NCBI RefSeq assembly: GCF_000382205.1
Contig: NZ_KB907789.1
Coordinates: 1-64,000, forward strand
Source of the DNA: Dyadobacter beijingensis DSM 21582
Lineage (GTDB): Bacteria > Bacteroidota > Bacteroidia > Cytophagales > Spirosomataceae
Reading direction: 5' to 3'
Length of the DNA stretch: 64,000 nucleotides
Shown here: in pieces, positions 7,672 to 15,762 of the stretch
Position numbering within the stretch: position 1 is the stretch's first letter
Layout of the letters: each line of letters starts with the position of its first letter
The notes under the pieces: model-generated
Database searches by the model: none
Told to the model about the DNA's origin: nothing
The model's input: only the letters and a program-made list of their open reading frames with translations
Position numbers and translations under genes: made by a program

Positions 7672-9975
7672 ATGGGAACTTCCGGATTTTTGAGTTTATG
7701 GGCGAAAATCGCCGCATTCTTGAAGCGCATTTCTAGCAACATTCCTTTCTCACGCGGCAGAATGCGCCGCGCGGATGTGGTTATCAAGCAGCACGACCTG
7801 ACGGACTGCGGGGCGACCTGCCTGGCTTCCATCGCGGCCTTTTATAAATTGACAATCCCTGTTGCCCGCATTCGCCAGTATGCTTCGACCGACCAGAAGG
7901 GCACGAACGTCCTGGGGCTGATAGAAGCTGCGACCAAGCTGGGATTCACGTCAAAAGGTGTGAAAGCCGACTTTGAACAACTACCTCATGTACCCGTGCC
8001 CGTGATCGCGCACGTGATTATCAAGCAGGTCTTGCATCATTATGTGGTCGTCTACAACATCACCGGCAGCACGGTAGAGGTGATGGACCCTGCACGGGGT
8101 GAAATCATCCCTATGAGTTATGACGAATTCAGAAGCATCTGGACCGGCGTGCTCGTTTTAGTTCAGCCAGGCGATACATTTTTGGAAGGGAATGAAAAAA
8201 TATCTGTTCAAAAGCGATTCTGGTACCTGATAAAACCCCATAACGCTATACTCGTGCAGGTTTTGATCGGCGCTATCATCTATACCATTCTCGGACTTTC
8301 AACATCTATATTCCTCCAAAAGATAGTAGACAATGTACTACCGGAAGGCAACCGTAACCTGCTGAACTTGATGGGCGTGGTCATGATCGGTATCCTGTTT
8401 TTCAGAATCATTATCAACCATGCCAAAACGCTGCTCACCATCAAGACCGGCCAGCAGATCGACGCCCGGTTGATATTAGGCTATTACAAACATTTGCTGC
8501 GCCTGCCACAGCAGTTCTTTGATAATATGCGCGTGGGTGAGATTATTTCCAGGATCAATGATGCGGTGAAGATCCGCGTTTTCATCAATGACGTCCTCGT
8601 GGGGTTTGCCGTGAACATGTTTATCCTGCTCTTCTCGTTCGTTTTGATGTTTACCTATTACTGGAAACTGGCGCTCATCATGCTATGTGTGGTTCCCCTG
8701 TATGCGGTGATCTACTTTTTCTCCAACCGGATGAATAAATCCACACAACGGAAACTGATGGAAAGCTCCGCCGAACTAGAAGCGCAGCTGGTGGAATCCA
8801 TCCATTCGGTTAGTACGATCAAACGGTTCGGGCTGGAAGATTTCACTAACATGCGCACCGAAACACGCTTTGTGGGCATGCTCCGCTCTGTTTATGAATC
8901 CAACACCAATTCACTCTGGATCGGGGATTTCAGTGGTTTTGTTGCGAGTGCTTTTACTATTATTTTACTCTGGGCCGGTTCTCTTTTCGTGCTCAATAAC
9001 ATCATTACCCCGGGTGAACTGTTATCGTTCTACGCAATTATCGGGTACTTCACTGGGCCGGTATCGAGCCTGATCGGCATGAATAAAACCATTCAGGACG
9101 CCTCCATTGCTGCCGATCGCTTGTTCGAGATCATGGACATCGAACGGGAATCGGTGGAAAATAAAGCCATACTAACGCCCGACATGATCGGTGACATACA
9201 TTTCCGTAATGTCCATTTTCGCTATGGAACGCGGGTGACGGTATTTGAAGGACTTGACCTGGTGATTCCCAAAAACAAGATTACCGCCGTAGTGGGCGAA
9301 AGCGGCTCGGGAAAGACCACACTGCTCGCGCTACTGCAAAACATTTACCCTATCGAACAAGGAAACATACAGCTGGGCGGCTTCGACATCAAATACCTGA
9401 CCAACGACAGTCTGCGGCAAATGGTGAGCGCGGTACCCCAGGACGTACATTTGTTTGCAGGAAACGTGATCAGCAATATAGCCGTTGGCGAATTCGAGCC
9501 GGATATGAAAAAAATCGTGTCCATATGCCAGGAACTGGACATCATGAAATTTATCGAAAATCTCCCGAATGGCTTCAACACCTACATCGGCGAAAACGGC
9601 ACCAGTCTTTCCGGTGGACAACGACAGCGATTGGCCATTGCCCGGGCGCTGTACCGCGACCCTGAGATATTGATCCTAGACGAAGCCACCTCGTCGCTGG
9701 ATTCGAAATCTGAGCAGCACATTCAGCTCGCGATCCAGTCGCTCAGAAAGAAAAACAAAACGATCATCATCATCGCGCATCGACTTAGCACCGTCATGAA
9801 TGCTGACAAGATCGTTGTACTCGAACATGGGAAACTGGTTCAAGAAGGCACCCATAAAAAACTCATCAGTCAAAAGGGGCGATACTTTGACATGTGGGAA
9901 CAGCAATTCCCCACGCTACAAAATGAAAAGCCATTTGCAAGATCAAGAAATGGGATTAATTCTTCACCCGGCTAG
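7672..9975 (+). CDS. Peptidase-containing ABC transporter (C39 protease, membrane and ATPase domains)
   Basis: A 767-residue bifunctional exporter that cuts double-glycine leaders and moves the product across the inner membrane. The C39 domain (about 35-160) shows the oxyanion Gln40, nucleophile Cys46 in TDCGATC, His123 in LHHYVVVY and Asp139 in MDPA. The transmembrane domain spans about 180-470. The ATPase follows with Walker A GESGSGKTT, signature LSGGQRQRLAIARA, Walker B ILILDEATSSLD and the switch IIAHRLS. All catalytic residues are present, so it should be active. Its obvious substrate is the 72-residue peptide two genes upstream. No immunity gene follows within 600 bp. Confidence 0.95.
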   Translation: MGTSGFLSLWAKIAAFLKRISSNIPFSRGRMRRADVVIKQHDLTDCGATCLASIAAFYKLTIPVARIRQYASTDQKGTNVLGLIEAATKLGFTSKGVKADFEQLPHVPVPVIAHVIIKQVLHHYVVVYNITGSTVEVMDPARGEIIPMSYDEFRSIWTGVLVLVQPGDTFLEGNEKISVQKRFWYLIKPHNAILVQVLIGAIIYTILGLSTSIFLQKIVDNVLPEGNRNLLNLMGVVMIGILFFRIIINHAKTLLTIKTGQQIDARLILGYYKHLLRLPQQFFDNMRVGEIISRINDAVKIRVFINDVLVGFAVNMFILLFSFVLMFTYYWKLALIMLCVVPLYAVIYFFSNRMNKSTQRKLMESSAELEAQLVESIHSVSTIKRFGLEDFTNMRTETRFVGMLRSVYESNTNSLWIGDFSGFVASAFTIILLWAGSLFVLNNIITPGELLSFYAIIGYFTGPVSSLIGMNKTIQDASIAADRLFEIMDIERESVENKAILTPDMIGDIHFRNVHFRYGTRVTVFEGLDLVIPKNKITAVVGESGSGKTTLLALLQNIYPIEQGNIQLGGFDIKYLTNDSLRQMVSAVPQDVHLFAGNVISNIAVGEFEPDMKKIVSICQELDIMKFIENLPNGFNTYIGENGTSLSGGQRQRLAIARALYRDPEILILDEATSSLDSKSEQHIQLAIQSLRKKNKTIIIIAHRLSTVMNADKIVVLEHGKLVQEGTHKKLISQKGRYFDMWEQQFPTLQNEKPFARSRNGINSSPG

Positions 9976-10531
9976 AGGCAAAGCAGCCAGATGCTTTTCA
10001 ATTTTCCCAACAGGACAAGCTGCACCCTAACAAATTTGTACACAAAATACCGGTTCATCTGTCTATATCATGCGAGTTACACGCAAATATCCCGGTGGGT
10101 GCGTAACCATTTAAAACGGGAGCAAAACAGCCTCCTATTCTAACATAGACGGACGGTGTATGATAAGCCATCGACGGCGTAGGTTGTCCTCAGAAAAAAG
10201 GGAAACCGATTCAAATTCTACAAATAGTGACAGGTCGGATTTTCCCCTATTCGACGCAATCCCGCTTCGCTTCCCCGGAGACTGCCGTTGTCCAATCCGA
10301 AGCAAATGGATGGACAGATCAAACGAATGCCACCTTTAACTGCTACTGCAACATACTTTCGATGTGACTTGTAGCTTACCTATTGGATACAGCTCATCAT
10401 TGATAAAATATCCAGGTCCAGGCCAATTGTTTCCAGTTTTTGAACGGCTGACCGTCGCGCTATAGCCATCTCTTCAAGCGGTAATGATTGAAAAAACTAG
10501 CTGCTTCGTTAATAGTCGATCCATGTTGCAA
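9976..10531. other. Gene-free stretch after the exporter
   Basis: No supported gene lies between the exporter stop and the minus-strand terminator. In particular I find no small membrane protein that would suit a bacteriocin immunity function. Confidence 0.5.
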
Positions 10532-10562
10532 AAAATAAACCCTGACCTGTATTTCGTCAGGG
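10532..10562 (-). terminator. Intrinsic terminator of the HTH gene
   Basis: On the minus strand CCCTGAC (10562-10556) pairs with GTCAGGG (10546-10540) and is followed by TTTATTTTTT. It lies about 40 bp after the stop of the minus-strand HTH gene. Confidence 0.75.
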
Positions 10563-10602
10563 GGACACTGGTTTCCAAAGCCAGCCGAGCATCGTTTACC
10601 TC

Positions 10603-10956
10603 TCATTTGACCGCAGCAGTTTTAAACTTGTCAAACATTTTGTCGATGTCTGCCCTATCGTAATAGATCACACCGCCTATCCGCATGAAACTGAGTTGAC
10701 GACTTACACGCATCGCATGCAGCTTACCGGGTGATACGTCAAGTAGCTTCCTTACTTCCCGAGATTTGAGCCATTGCTTCGAATGCTGTGTGCCTCCACC
10801 TGAGATTAGCTTTCTCATCTCAGAGAGCATTTGCTCCTTAAATTTTTCCAAATCCGCCAACGTGACTAATTGATGCGTGAACAACGCTGAACGCTCCTCT
10901 AATTGCTTACCCTTCTTTTCCATTGCTGCCTGCTTTACGTTAACAATCAAAAACAT
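10603..10956 (-). CDS. Excisionase-like helix-turn-helix protein
   Basis: A 117-residue protein; the start may instead be Met12 (MEKKGKQLEE). The first half is a charged helical segment (about 12-58). The second half is a winged HTH_17/MerR-like DNA-binding domain: WLKSREVRKLLDVSPGKLHA, then MRIGGVIYYDRADIDKMF. Such single-domain proteins in Bacteroidota usually belong to conjugative or integrative elements, where they act in excision or transcription control. It lies beside an ArdA gene on the same strand. A degenerate relative lies at about 22945-23057, which suggests more than one related element has inserted in this neighbourhood. Confidence 0.75.
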   Translation of the reverse strand: MFLIVNVKQAAMEKKGKQLEERSALFTHQLVTLADLEKFKEQMLSEMRKLISGGGTQHSKQWLKSREVRKLLDVSPGKLHAMRVSRQLSFMRIGGVIYYDRADIDKMFDKFKTAAVK

Positions 10957-11048
10957 CGACTGCGCGTATCAATCGATGTTTTTGACCGGAAAATAATAGT
11001 CAGCACTTGATACTAGCTTCCTATTTTTCCTGCTGGAACAAAAGGAAT

Positions 11049-11087
11049 AAAGTGCCGTTCGATGCGACCCGCATCGAACGGCACTTT
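11049..11087 (-). terminator. Strong hairpin after the ArdA gene
   Basis: AAAGTGCCGTTCGATGC at 11049-11065 is matched perfectly by its reverse complement at 11071-11087 with a 5-nt loop: 17 base pairs. It begins 5 bp after the ArdA stop. On the minus strand it is followed by TTATTCCTTTTG, a moderate T-tract, so it probably ends that transcript. Confidence 0.75.
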
Positions 11088-11091
11088 GCCT

Positions 11092-11649
11092 TCAATAATC
11101 TGTGAAGATATGACCTTCGTGTTCGCTGTATCCTTCTAAAAACAAGTCTTTAGCGAAAGCTTCGTAGTCGAAGTAACGTTCAATAGCCTGTGGCACGCCT
11201 GACAACAAACCTGTGTCTTCGACATATTGGTAGGCGTATTCTAGTGCTGCATCCTTCCCTGAAACGCCAAAGAATCCTTGGTAGCTTTCCCGGAAACCTT
11301 CTAGCTGGTCGTCCAATTCATATCCGTTGGACGGCCAGTAGTTAATCTGCTTACAGTAAATATTGAATGCTTCGGCAGTCTCATCGTCCATTTCACCGGT
11401 GGCTTCAAAGTAAGCGAACGCTTCTTTATGAAGGCTGCATTCTGATATCAAGAAGTCCGGGATGTTTTCCCAGTCTTGGAACATGAGCTCTGGATCCAGT
11501 TCATTTCGATGAAATTCAAAACAGTCTTGCAGAAACTCTTTGCGGTCTACATAGTCCGTCAAGTCAAACCATTTACCGAAGAGCGACCCATTGTTGTACT
11601 GGCCATATGTTCCCACATAGATTCTTGGAATATGTTCGAGATTTCTCAT
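11092..11649 (-). CDS. ardA: ArdA-type antirestriction protein
   Basis: A 185-residue very acidic protein. Family marks are RIYVGTYGQYNNGSLFGKWF at the N-terminus, DPELMFQDWENIP near 53-65 and an acidic C-terminal half (AYQYVEDTG, DYEAFAKDLF). ArdA proteins are dimeric mimics of bent B-DNA that occupy the DNA groove of type I restriction-modification enzymes, protecting incoming mobile DNA. The acidic residues throughout fit this. The gene has its own strong terminator and lies next to an excisionase-like gene, so this is probably a relic or edge of an integrated element. No type I system is visible in the window. Confidence 0.9.
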   Translation of the reverse strand: MRNLEHIPRIYVGTYGQYNNGSLFGKWFDLTDYVDRKEFLQDCFEFHRNELDPELMFQDWENIPDFLISECSLHKEAFAYFEATGEMDDETAEAFNIYCKQINYWPSNGYELDDQLEGFRESYQGFFGVSGKDAALEYAYQYVEDTGLLSGVPQAIERYFDYEAFAKDLFLEGYSEHEGHIFTDY

Positions 11650-11714
11650 GATTGAAAGGTATTTAAGTAGCTAAGGCCCCGGCTTTGTGCTCAGGACAAT
11701 CGCTGCCTTCCACT

Positions 11715-11848
11715 CAAAGAAAAAATGACGGGGCTTGCCCCCCTGGTTGCAAGCCCATCCGGCGGTTTAAGGTGCGGCTGGCTAATGCGGGTTCAGCTAA
11801 AAAGCCGGATGACGCAGTGCAGGCTTGCAACCGTCATTTTTTACTTTG
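11715..11848. repeat. Multi-stem inverted-repeat element with two alternative folds
   Basis: AAAAAATGACGG at 11720-11731 is matched by CCGTCATTTTTT at 11831-11842. The pairing extends outward by CAAAG/CTTTG past one bulged A. Inside, GGGCTTGC (11731-11738) pairs with GCAAGCCC (11749-11756), and CATCCGGC (11756-11763) with GCCGGATG (11804-11811). Alternatively GGTTGCAAGCC (11745-11755) pairs over 11 bp with GGCTTGCAACC (11822-11832), which excludes the first inner hairpin and part of the outer stem. It lies between divergent genes. It could be a MITE/REP-like element or a structured RNA. Confidence 0.65.
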
Positions 11849-11917
11849 TAACTTTCGTTTGCACTGATCGCATTGTTAACTTCGCCTCCCGTTCAAGTAT
11901 CGTTCTTTCCGCAGTTT

Positions 11918-13027
11918 ATGAGATGCCCTTTACTGTTATTAGCATTTTACCTATTGGCTGCGTTAGCCCATGCCCAGACACCAAAGGTTGACTCGCTGGT
12001 TATCGGGAAATTGAAGGACCTGCATGTTCCGGGCCTTGCCGCAGCAAAGGTTGAAAACGGCCAAGTTTCCTGGACGCACTATAACGGCTTCCAAGACATG
12101 GAGCAGAAAGTACCCGTGACAGATTCAACGGTCTTTCACATAGCCTCCATTTCTAAGACAATAACAGCTGCGGCGGTTATGCAACTCGAAGCAAAGGGAT
12201 ATTTCAAACTGGATGATGACATAAACGGGTTCCTCCCATTTCGCGTTGTCAATCCATCGTTTCCAGCTGCTCCGATCACGTTCAGGCTACTGTTAAGGCA
12301 CCGATCGTCGATAGCGGATAACATGGACTATCTGCTTCCATTTTGGGGAAATACATATCAGGGAGCCGATATTCCATTGGGCACATTCCTTGCGGACTAT
12401 CTATCTACCAGTGGCAAGCACTATTATGCGAATAAGAATTTTACCGGCGCCGAACCAGGTAGCAGGTTCGAATACTCCAATATTGGCTTTGCACTGCTAG
12501 GCTATCTTGTCGAACGGATTGCGAAGATCCCATTCGACCAGTACTGCAAAGCGCATCTATTCACCCCACTCGAAATGCATCATACCAATTGGTTTTTAGA
12601 GCCATTTCGATCAGACCGGCTGGCAGTACCTTATGAGTATTCGGACTCGCTCGGCCGGTATGAAAAATTGCCCCAGGGTAAATTCCCGGACTATCCCGCA
12701 GGTCAACTCCGCTGCACGGTAAGTGACCTGGCGAAGTTTCTTGCGTGCTGGTCAAACGACGGATCGTATGCTGGTAAGCGTGTTATTGAAGCTAGGTCAG
12801 TACAACTTTTGACGCCAATGGACATGAGCCTGGGCTTCCACACCTGGTTTATGTATTTGCTCAACACGGAGACACCCACATACAGTCATAGCGGACATGG
12901 CCCTGGTATCTCCACCTACATGCTATATGACCCATTTTCAAAAAAAGGGCTGATTATTTTGATGAACGGGGAGCTTTCCGATTACTTCGAATGGAGAAAA
13001 TTGATTGATTTACTCTGGAAGTCCTAA
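11918..13027 (+). CDS. Secreted serine hydrolase of the beta-lactamase / class C PBP fold
   Basis: A 369-residue exported protein. The ATG at 11918 is preferred over an upstream TTG (11873) because it directly starts a signal peptide, MRCPLLLLAFYLLAALAHAQ. Catalytic motifs: S77-x-x-K80 in ASISK, Y186-S-N in EYSNIGFALLGYLVERI, and H324-S-G in YSHSGHGPGIS, replacing the KTG triad. The family hydrolyses peptides, esters or lactams; true beta-lactamase activity is not implied. The usual LLTHTSG segment is altered here to LLRHRSS, so the active-site loop may be atypical. The next gene, a broken isochorismatase-family ORF, starts 41 bp later on the same strand. Confidence 0.88.
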   Translation: MRCPLLLLAFYLLAALAHAQTPKVDSLVIGKLKDLHVPGLAAAKVENGQVSWTHYNGFQDMEQKVPVTDSTVFHIASISKTITAAAVMQLEAKGYFKLDDDINGFLPFRVVNPSFPAAPITFRLLLRHRSSIADNMDYLLPFWGNTYQGADIPLGTFLADYLSTSGKHYYANKNFTGAEPGSRFEYSNIGFALLGYLVERIAKIPFDQYCKAHLFTPLEMHHTNWFLEPFRSDRLAVPYEYSDSLGRYEKLPQGKFPDYPAGQLRCTVSDLAKFLACWSNDGSYAGKRVIEARSVQLLTPMDMSLGFHTWFMYLLNTETPTYSHSGHGPGISTYMLYDPFSKKGLIILMNGELSDYFEWRKLIDLLWKS

Positions 13028-13067
13028 ACATTCCCAGGCAAGTAACTTTACTTAAAAAACAGTTCAG

Positions 13068-13613
13068 ATGATCAACAGAAAAGCGCTCCTGGTAATTGAC
13101 ATGCAAAAGGGCTCGTTTACAGCAGCTACCCCTCGTCAAAACACCGAAGGAGTCGTGCAAATAATCAATTCGTTTCGCGCGAAATCTTGGCCGGTGTTAT
13201 TTATTCAGCATGATGGTAGCACAATGAACTAGTTCGTGCCCTTTACTACGGAGTGGGAATTGCTGGATGATCTAAAAATTGATACAGATGATATCCGCAT
13301 TGACAAATATGCCGACGATGTGTTCTACCGCTCGGAACTCGGGCAGAAACTGGGCGCCCTAGCCATTAACGAATTGGTCATTACAGGCTGCGCCACAGAC
13401 TTTTGCGTTGAATCGACGATTCAGTCAGCGGTTTCCAAGGATTATAGCATAACTGTCATCGAAGATGGGCATACCACTGGTAACAGACCGAGTCTGAGAG
13501 CCCATCAGGTGATTGATCACTACAATTGGGTATGGAAGAACATGATCCCTACAAAGGGAAAAATTGAAGTGTTACCCCATCTCGAGTTTCTTCAAAAATT
13601 TGCCATCAGATGA
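13068..13613 (+). pseudogene. Isochorismatase-family hydrolase interrupted by an amber codon
   Basis: The frame opens at ATG 13068 (MINRKALLVIDMQKGSFTAA) and matches a cysteine-hydrolase of about 181 residues, but codon 55 is TAG (13230-13232). Everything after continues in the same frame, so this is a single nonsense change and not a frameshift. The triad is otherwise intact: Asp11, Lys80 in IDKYADD, and Cys113 in TGCATDFCVE. The stop falls between Asp11 and Lys80, so neither fragment could work alone. Start 13236 (GTG) would give only the C-terminal 125 residues. The good preservation around the stop suggests a recent change, read-through or a base-call error. Confidence 0.8.
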
Positions 13614-14089
13614 ATCAATTTCACTTCATTTATTCTTATGTAGCGGCGATACAATCATCTTCTTCGGATAAGAACATAAAAGAATCTATATCATTCAGAA
13701 AGCATTCGAGATAACATCAACTTCACTTAGGCCTCTCAATTCTTGAACGCTGATTGCCAAAAAGATCATGAGAAGAAACTGACAAAAAGACACACATCTG
13801 GTGAAAAATTTTGCAATTACTATGTTTAAAACTTCAATATTCGAGAAAAAGGTTTTCCAATAAAATCGAAATAAACCGGCTACAATTCCTTTACAGAATT
13901 AACCAGTGTAAGTAAAATGGGGTAACCCGGAATTCTATTTGCATTGGTTTTGAGCTCGTACGCAATTAGTCTCCACAAATGGTTAGTAATCCTTAAAACC
14001 TGTCAGCACAAATCTGAAAGAAGGAATAAAAGAATGAAAGAAAATCTCAATAACTGTCTGAGATATTTCTTTTGCCGGCAACAATTTTA
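13614..14089. other. Gene-free AT-rich stretch
   Basis: No supported gene. A short plus-strand frame at 13944-14168 has no recognisable domain and overlaps the fasciclin terminator. A small hairpin, ATCTCA/TGAGAT near 14044-14064, is followed by ATTTCTTTT; its role is unclear. Confidence 0.45.
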
Positions 14090-14126
14090 CCATCAATCGC
14101 CTCAGGTTGAATTGAGACGATTGATG
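14090..14126 (-). terminator. Hairpin after the fasciclin gene
   Basis: CCATCAATCG at 14090-14099 pairs with CGATTGATGG at 14117-14126, with a further CTCA/TGAG inner stem after one mismatch. It begins 9 bp beyond the fasciclin stop on the minus strand. The T-tract after it is weak (TAAAATTG). Confidence 0.6.
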
Positions 14127-14134
14127 GATACTGC

Positions 14135-14689
14135 TTACTTCGGCATCAAAACCGTATCGATTACATGAATTACCCCGTTTGACTGGAAAACATCTGCAAT
14201 TGTGACCATTGCGAGGTTTCCTTTCGCGTCTGTCAGGACGATTTTTTTGCCCTTCTGCATAGCAGTAAGCTCTCCACCTGCAACGGTTTTCAACATTGCT
14301 TTACCACCACCATTCTTGATGGCCTTCATCAGGTCGGCTGCGCTCATATTGCCTGCTACCACGTGGTAAGTCAAAATGCCGGTCAGCATCTCTTTGTTTT
14401 CAGGCTTTACCAGCATATCCACGGTTCCTTTGGGTAGTTTGTCGAATGCCATATTGGTGGGTGCGAACACTGTGAACGGGCCCGGGCCGGACAAGGTTTC
14501 AACCAATCCGGCGGCTTTTACGGCTGCAACGAGTGTAGTGTGATCCTTTGAATTAACAGCGTTTTCAATAATGTTCTTGGATGGGTACATGGGCGCCCCA
14601 CCAACGGTTACGGTTTTTTCCTGTGCGAACGAATAATTCCCAATCACCAGCAATGTGATCAGTGAGAGAAAGAAATTTAGCTTTTTCAT
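14135..14689 (-). CDS. Secreted fasciclin (FAS1) domain protein
   Basis: A 184-residue exported protein: signal peptide MKKLNFFLSLITLLVIGNYSFAQ, then one FAS1 domain (about 40-182). Hallmarks are TLVAAVKAAGLVETLSGPGP, FTVFAPTNMAFDKLP (H1 box), LTYHVVAGNMSAADL and the C-terminal GVIHVIDTVLMP (H2 box). FAS1 domains mediate adhesion and protein-protein contact outside the cell; in Bacteroidota single-domain forms are common but their partners are mostly unknown. It is transcribed alone and ends in a hairpin. It is divergent from the ferritin-like gene pair to the right, 335 bp away. Confidence 0.93.
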   Translation of the reverse strand: MKKLNFFLSLITLLVIGNYSFAQEKTVTVGGAPMYPSKNIIENAVNSKDHTTLVAAVKAAGLVETLSGPGPFTVFAPTNMAFDKLPKGTVDMLVKPENKEMLTGILTYHVVAGNMSAADLMKAIKNGGGKAMLKTVAGGELTAMQKGKKIVLTDAKGNLAMVTIADVFQSNGVIHVIDTVLMPK

Positions 14690-15024
14690 TGTGAAAGTCA
14701 GCTTGAAAAGTGAACAGTTAAGTGTGTGTAATCGATCAACACGACCAATCTACGCTTGCCTATCTGCTTTTGGATCACTATGCATTAATACTCAGGTCAG
14801 AAAGAGTGCTTTTGATTTGCAATAAACTGATTTACGGATAATTAATTATTTTCAAACACATACGTATACATCAAAAACGTATAGCTTCTATGGACAAAAC
14901 CAAGAATTGGTTAGAGAAAATATTTTCATTGGTTTTGATCTGATCCTAAAAAGTCGGCGTAAGTCTTGCCGAAACTCATTCAAAATGAAAGAGAAATGCT
15001 CATTAACCTTTACTTACTAAGATT
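14690..15024. promoter_or_regulatory. Divergent intergenic region between fasciclin and ferritin-like genes
   Basis: 335 bp separate two divergent genes, so promoters for both must lie here. I could not assign a -33 TTTG / -7 TAnnTTTG pair with confidence and saw no strong inverted repeat. Confidence 0.4.
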
Positions 15025-15735
15025 ATGCACACAAACACGAAGTACAGCTCCCGGAGGTCAGACGACGACGGAGTATCACTAGTCAACAGACGACTGTTTC
15101 TAACTTCTGCCGGATTGACAACGGCGTTTGGAACAATATTGATTGTATCTGGCTGTACCAAAGAAGATCATCCCATGCCTGGCTCGGATGTTGTTGACCT
15201 CGGAGACGGGGATTTTGGAGTATTGAACTATGCCTATGCGCTGGAACAGCTTGAGGCTGCTTTTTATGCCAAGGTGGTTGATTCTCCATATGCAGGTATT
15301 ACCGATGCTGAGAAGGCCATTCTTACAGACATCCGCGACCATGAGATCGTACACCGCGAGTTCTTCAAAGCGGCGCTGGGTAATAAGGCTATCAAAGGTT
15401 TAACCCCTAATTTCGACGCAATCGACTTTTCCAGCAAAGCTGCCGTACTTGGCGCAGCCAAATTGTTCGAAGATACGGGTGTGGCTGCTTACAACGGTGC
15501 CGGAAAGCTCATTAAAAACCCGGAATACCTGCTACTGGCCGGAAAGATCGTTTCCGTAGAAGCACGCCATGCTGCGGTAATCCGGGATCTGATCAATCCG
15601 AAATCAGCCGATTTCGCTGGCGACGACATTGTCGATATGAATGGATTCGACAAGGCGGTTGCGCCTGGCGACATTCTTTCGGCTGTTAAGGTCTACGTTA
15701 GGGAGACTATCAACGGCGCTCACGTCGGCCAGTAA
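15025..15735 (+). CDS. Exported ferritin-like domain protein (first of pair)
   Basis: A 236-residue protein. A twin-arginine-like segment (RRLFLTSAGLTTAFGTILIV) leads to a lipobox-like VSGC at about 44, so it is probably a Tat-exported lipoprotein. The rest is a four-helix ferritin-like domain (PF13668 type). Its di-metal ligand candidates are visible in each helix: LEQLEAAFY, DHEIVHREF (ExxH), FEDTGVAAYNG and VEARHAAV (ExxRH-like). Function in this family is not established; links with desiccation or oxidative stress have been proposed. The homologous next gene starts 27 bp later, so the two form an operon and perhaps a hetero-oligomer. Confidence 0.85.
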   Translation: MHTNTKYSSRRSDDDGVSLVNRRLFLTSAGLTTAFGTILIVSGCTKEDHPMPGSDVVDLGDGDFGVLNYAYALEQLEAAFYAKVVDSPYAGITDAEKAILTDIRDHEIVHREFFKAALGNKAIKGLTPNFDAIDFSSKAAVLGAAKLFEDTGVAAYNGAGKLIKNPEYLLLAGKIVSVEARHAAVIRDLINPKSADFAGDDIVDMNGFDKAVAPGDILSAVKVYVRETINGAHVGQ

Positions 15736-15762
15736 TCATTCACACTAACCTGATCAGACATA

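Noticed and set aside
11720..11842. Integron attC site
   Set aside because: The element has nested stems, but the required GTTRRRY/RYYYAAC core pairs are not evident and no integrase or cassette array is seen.
13944..14168. 74-codon plus-strand open frame
   Set aside because: It overlaps the end and terminator of the fasciclin gene and shows no family pattern.
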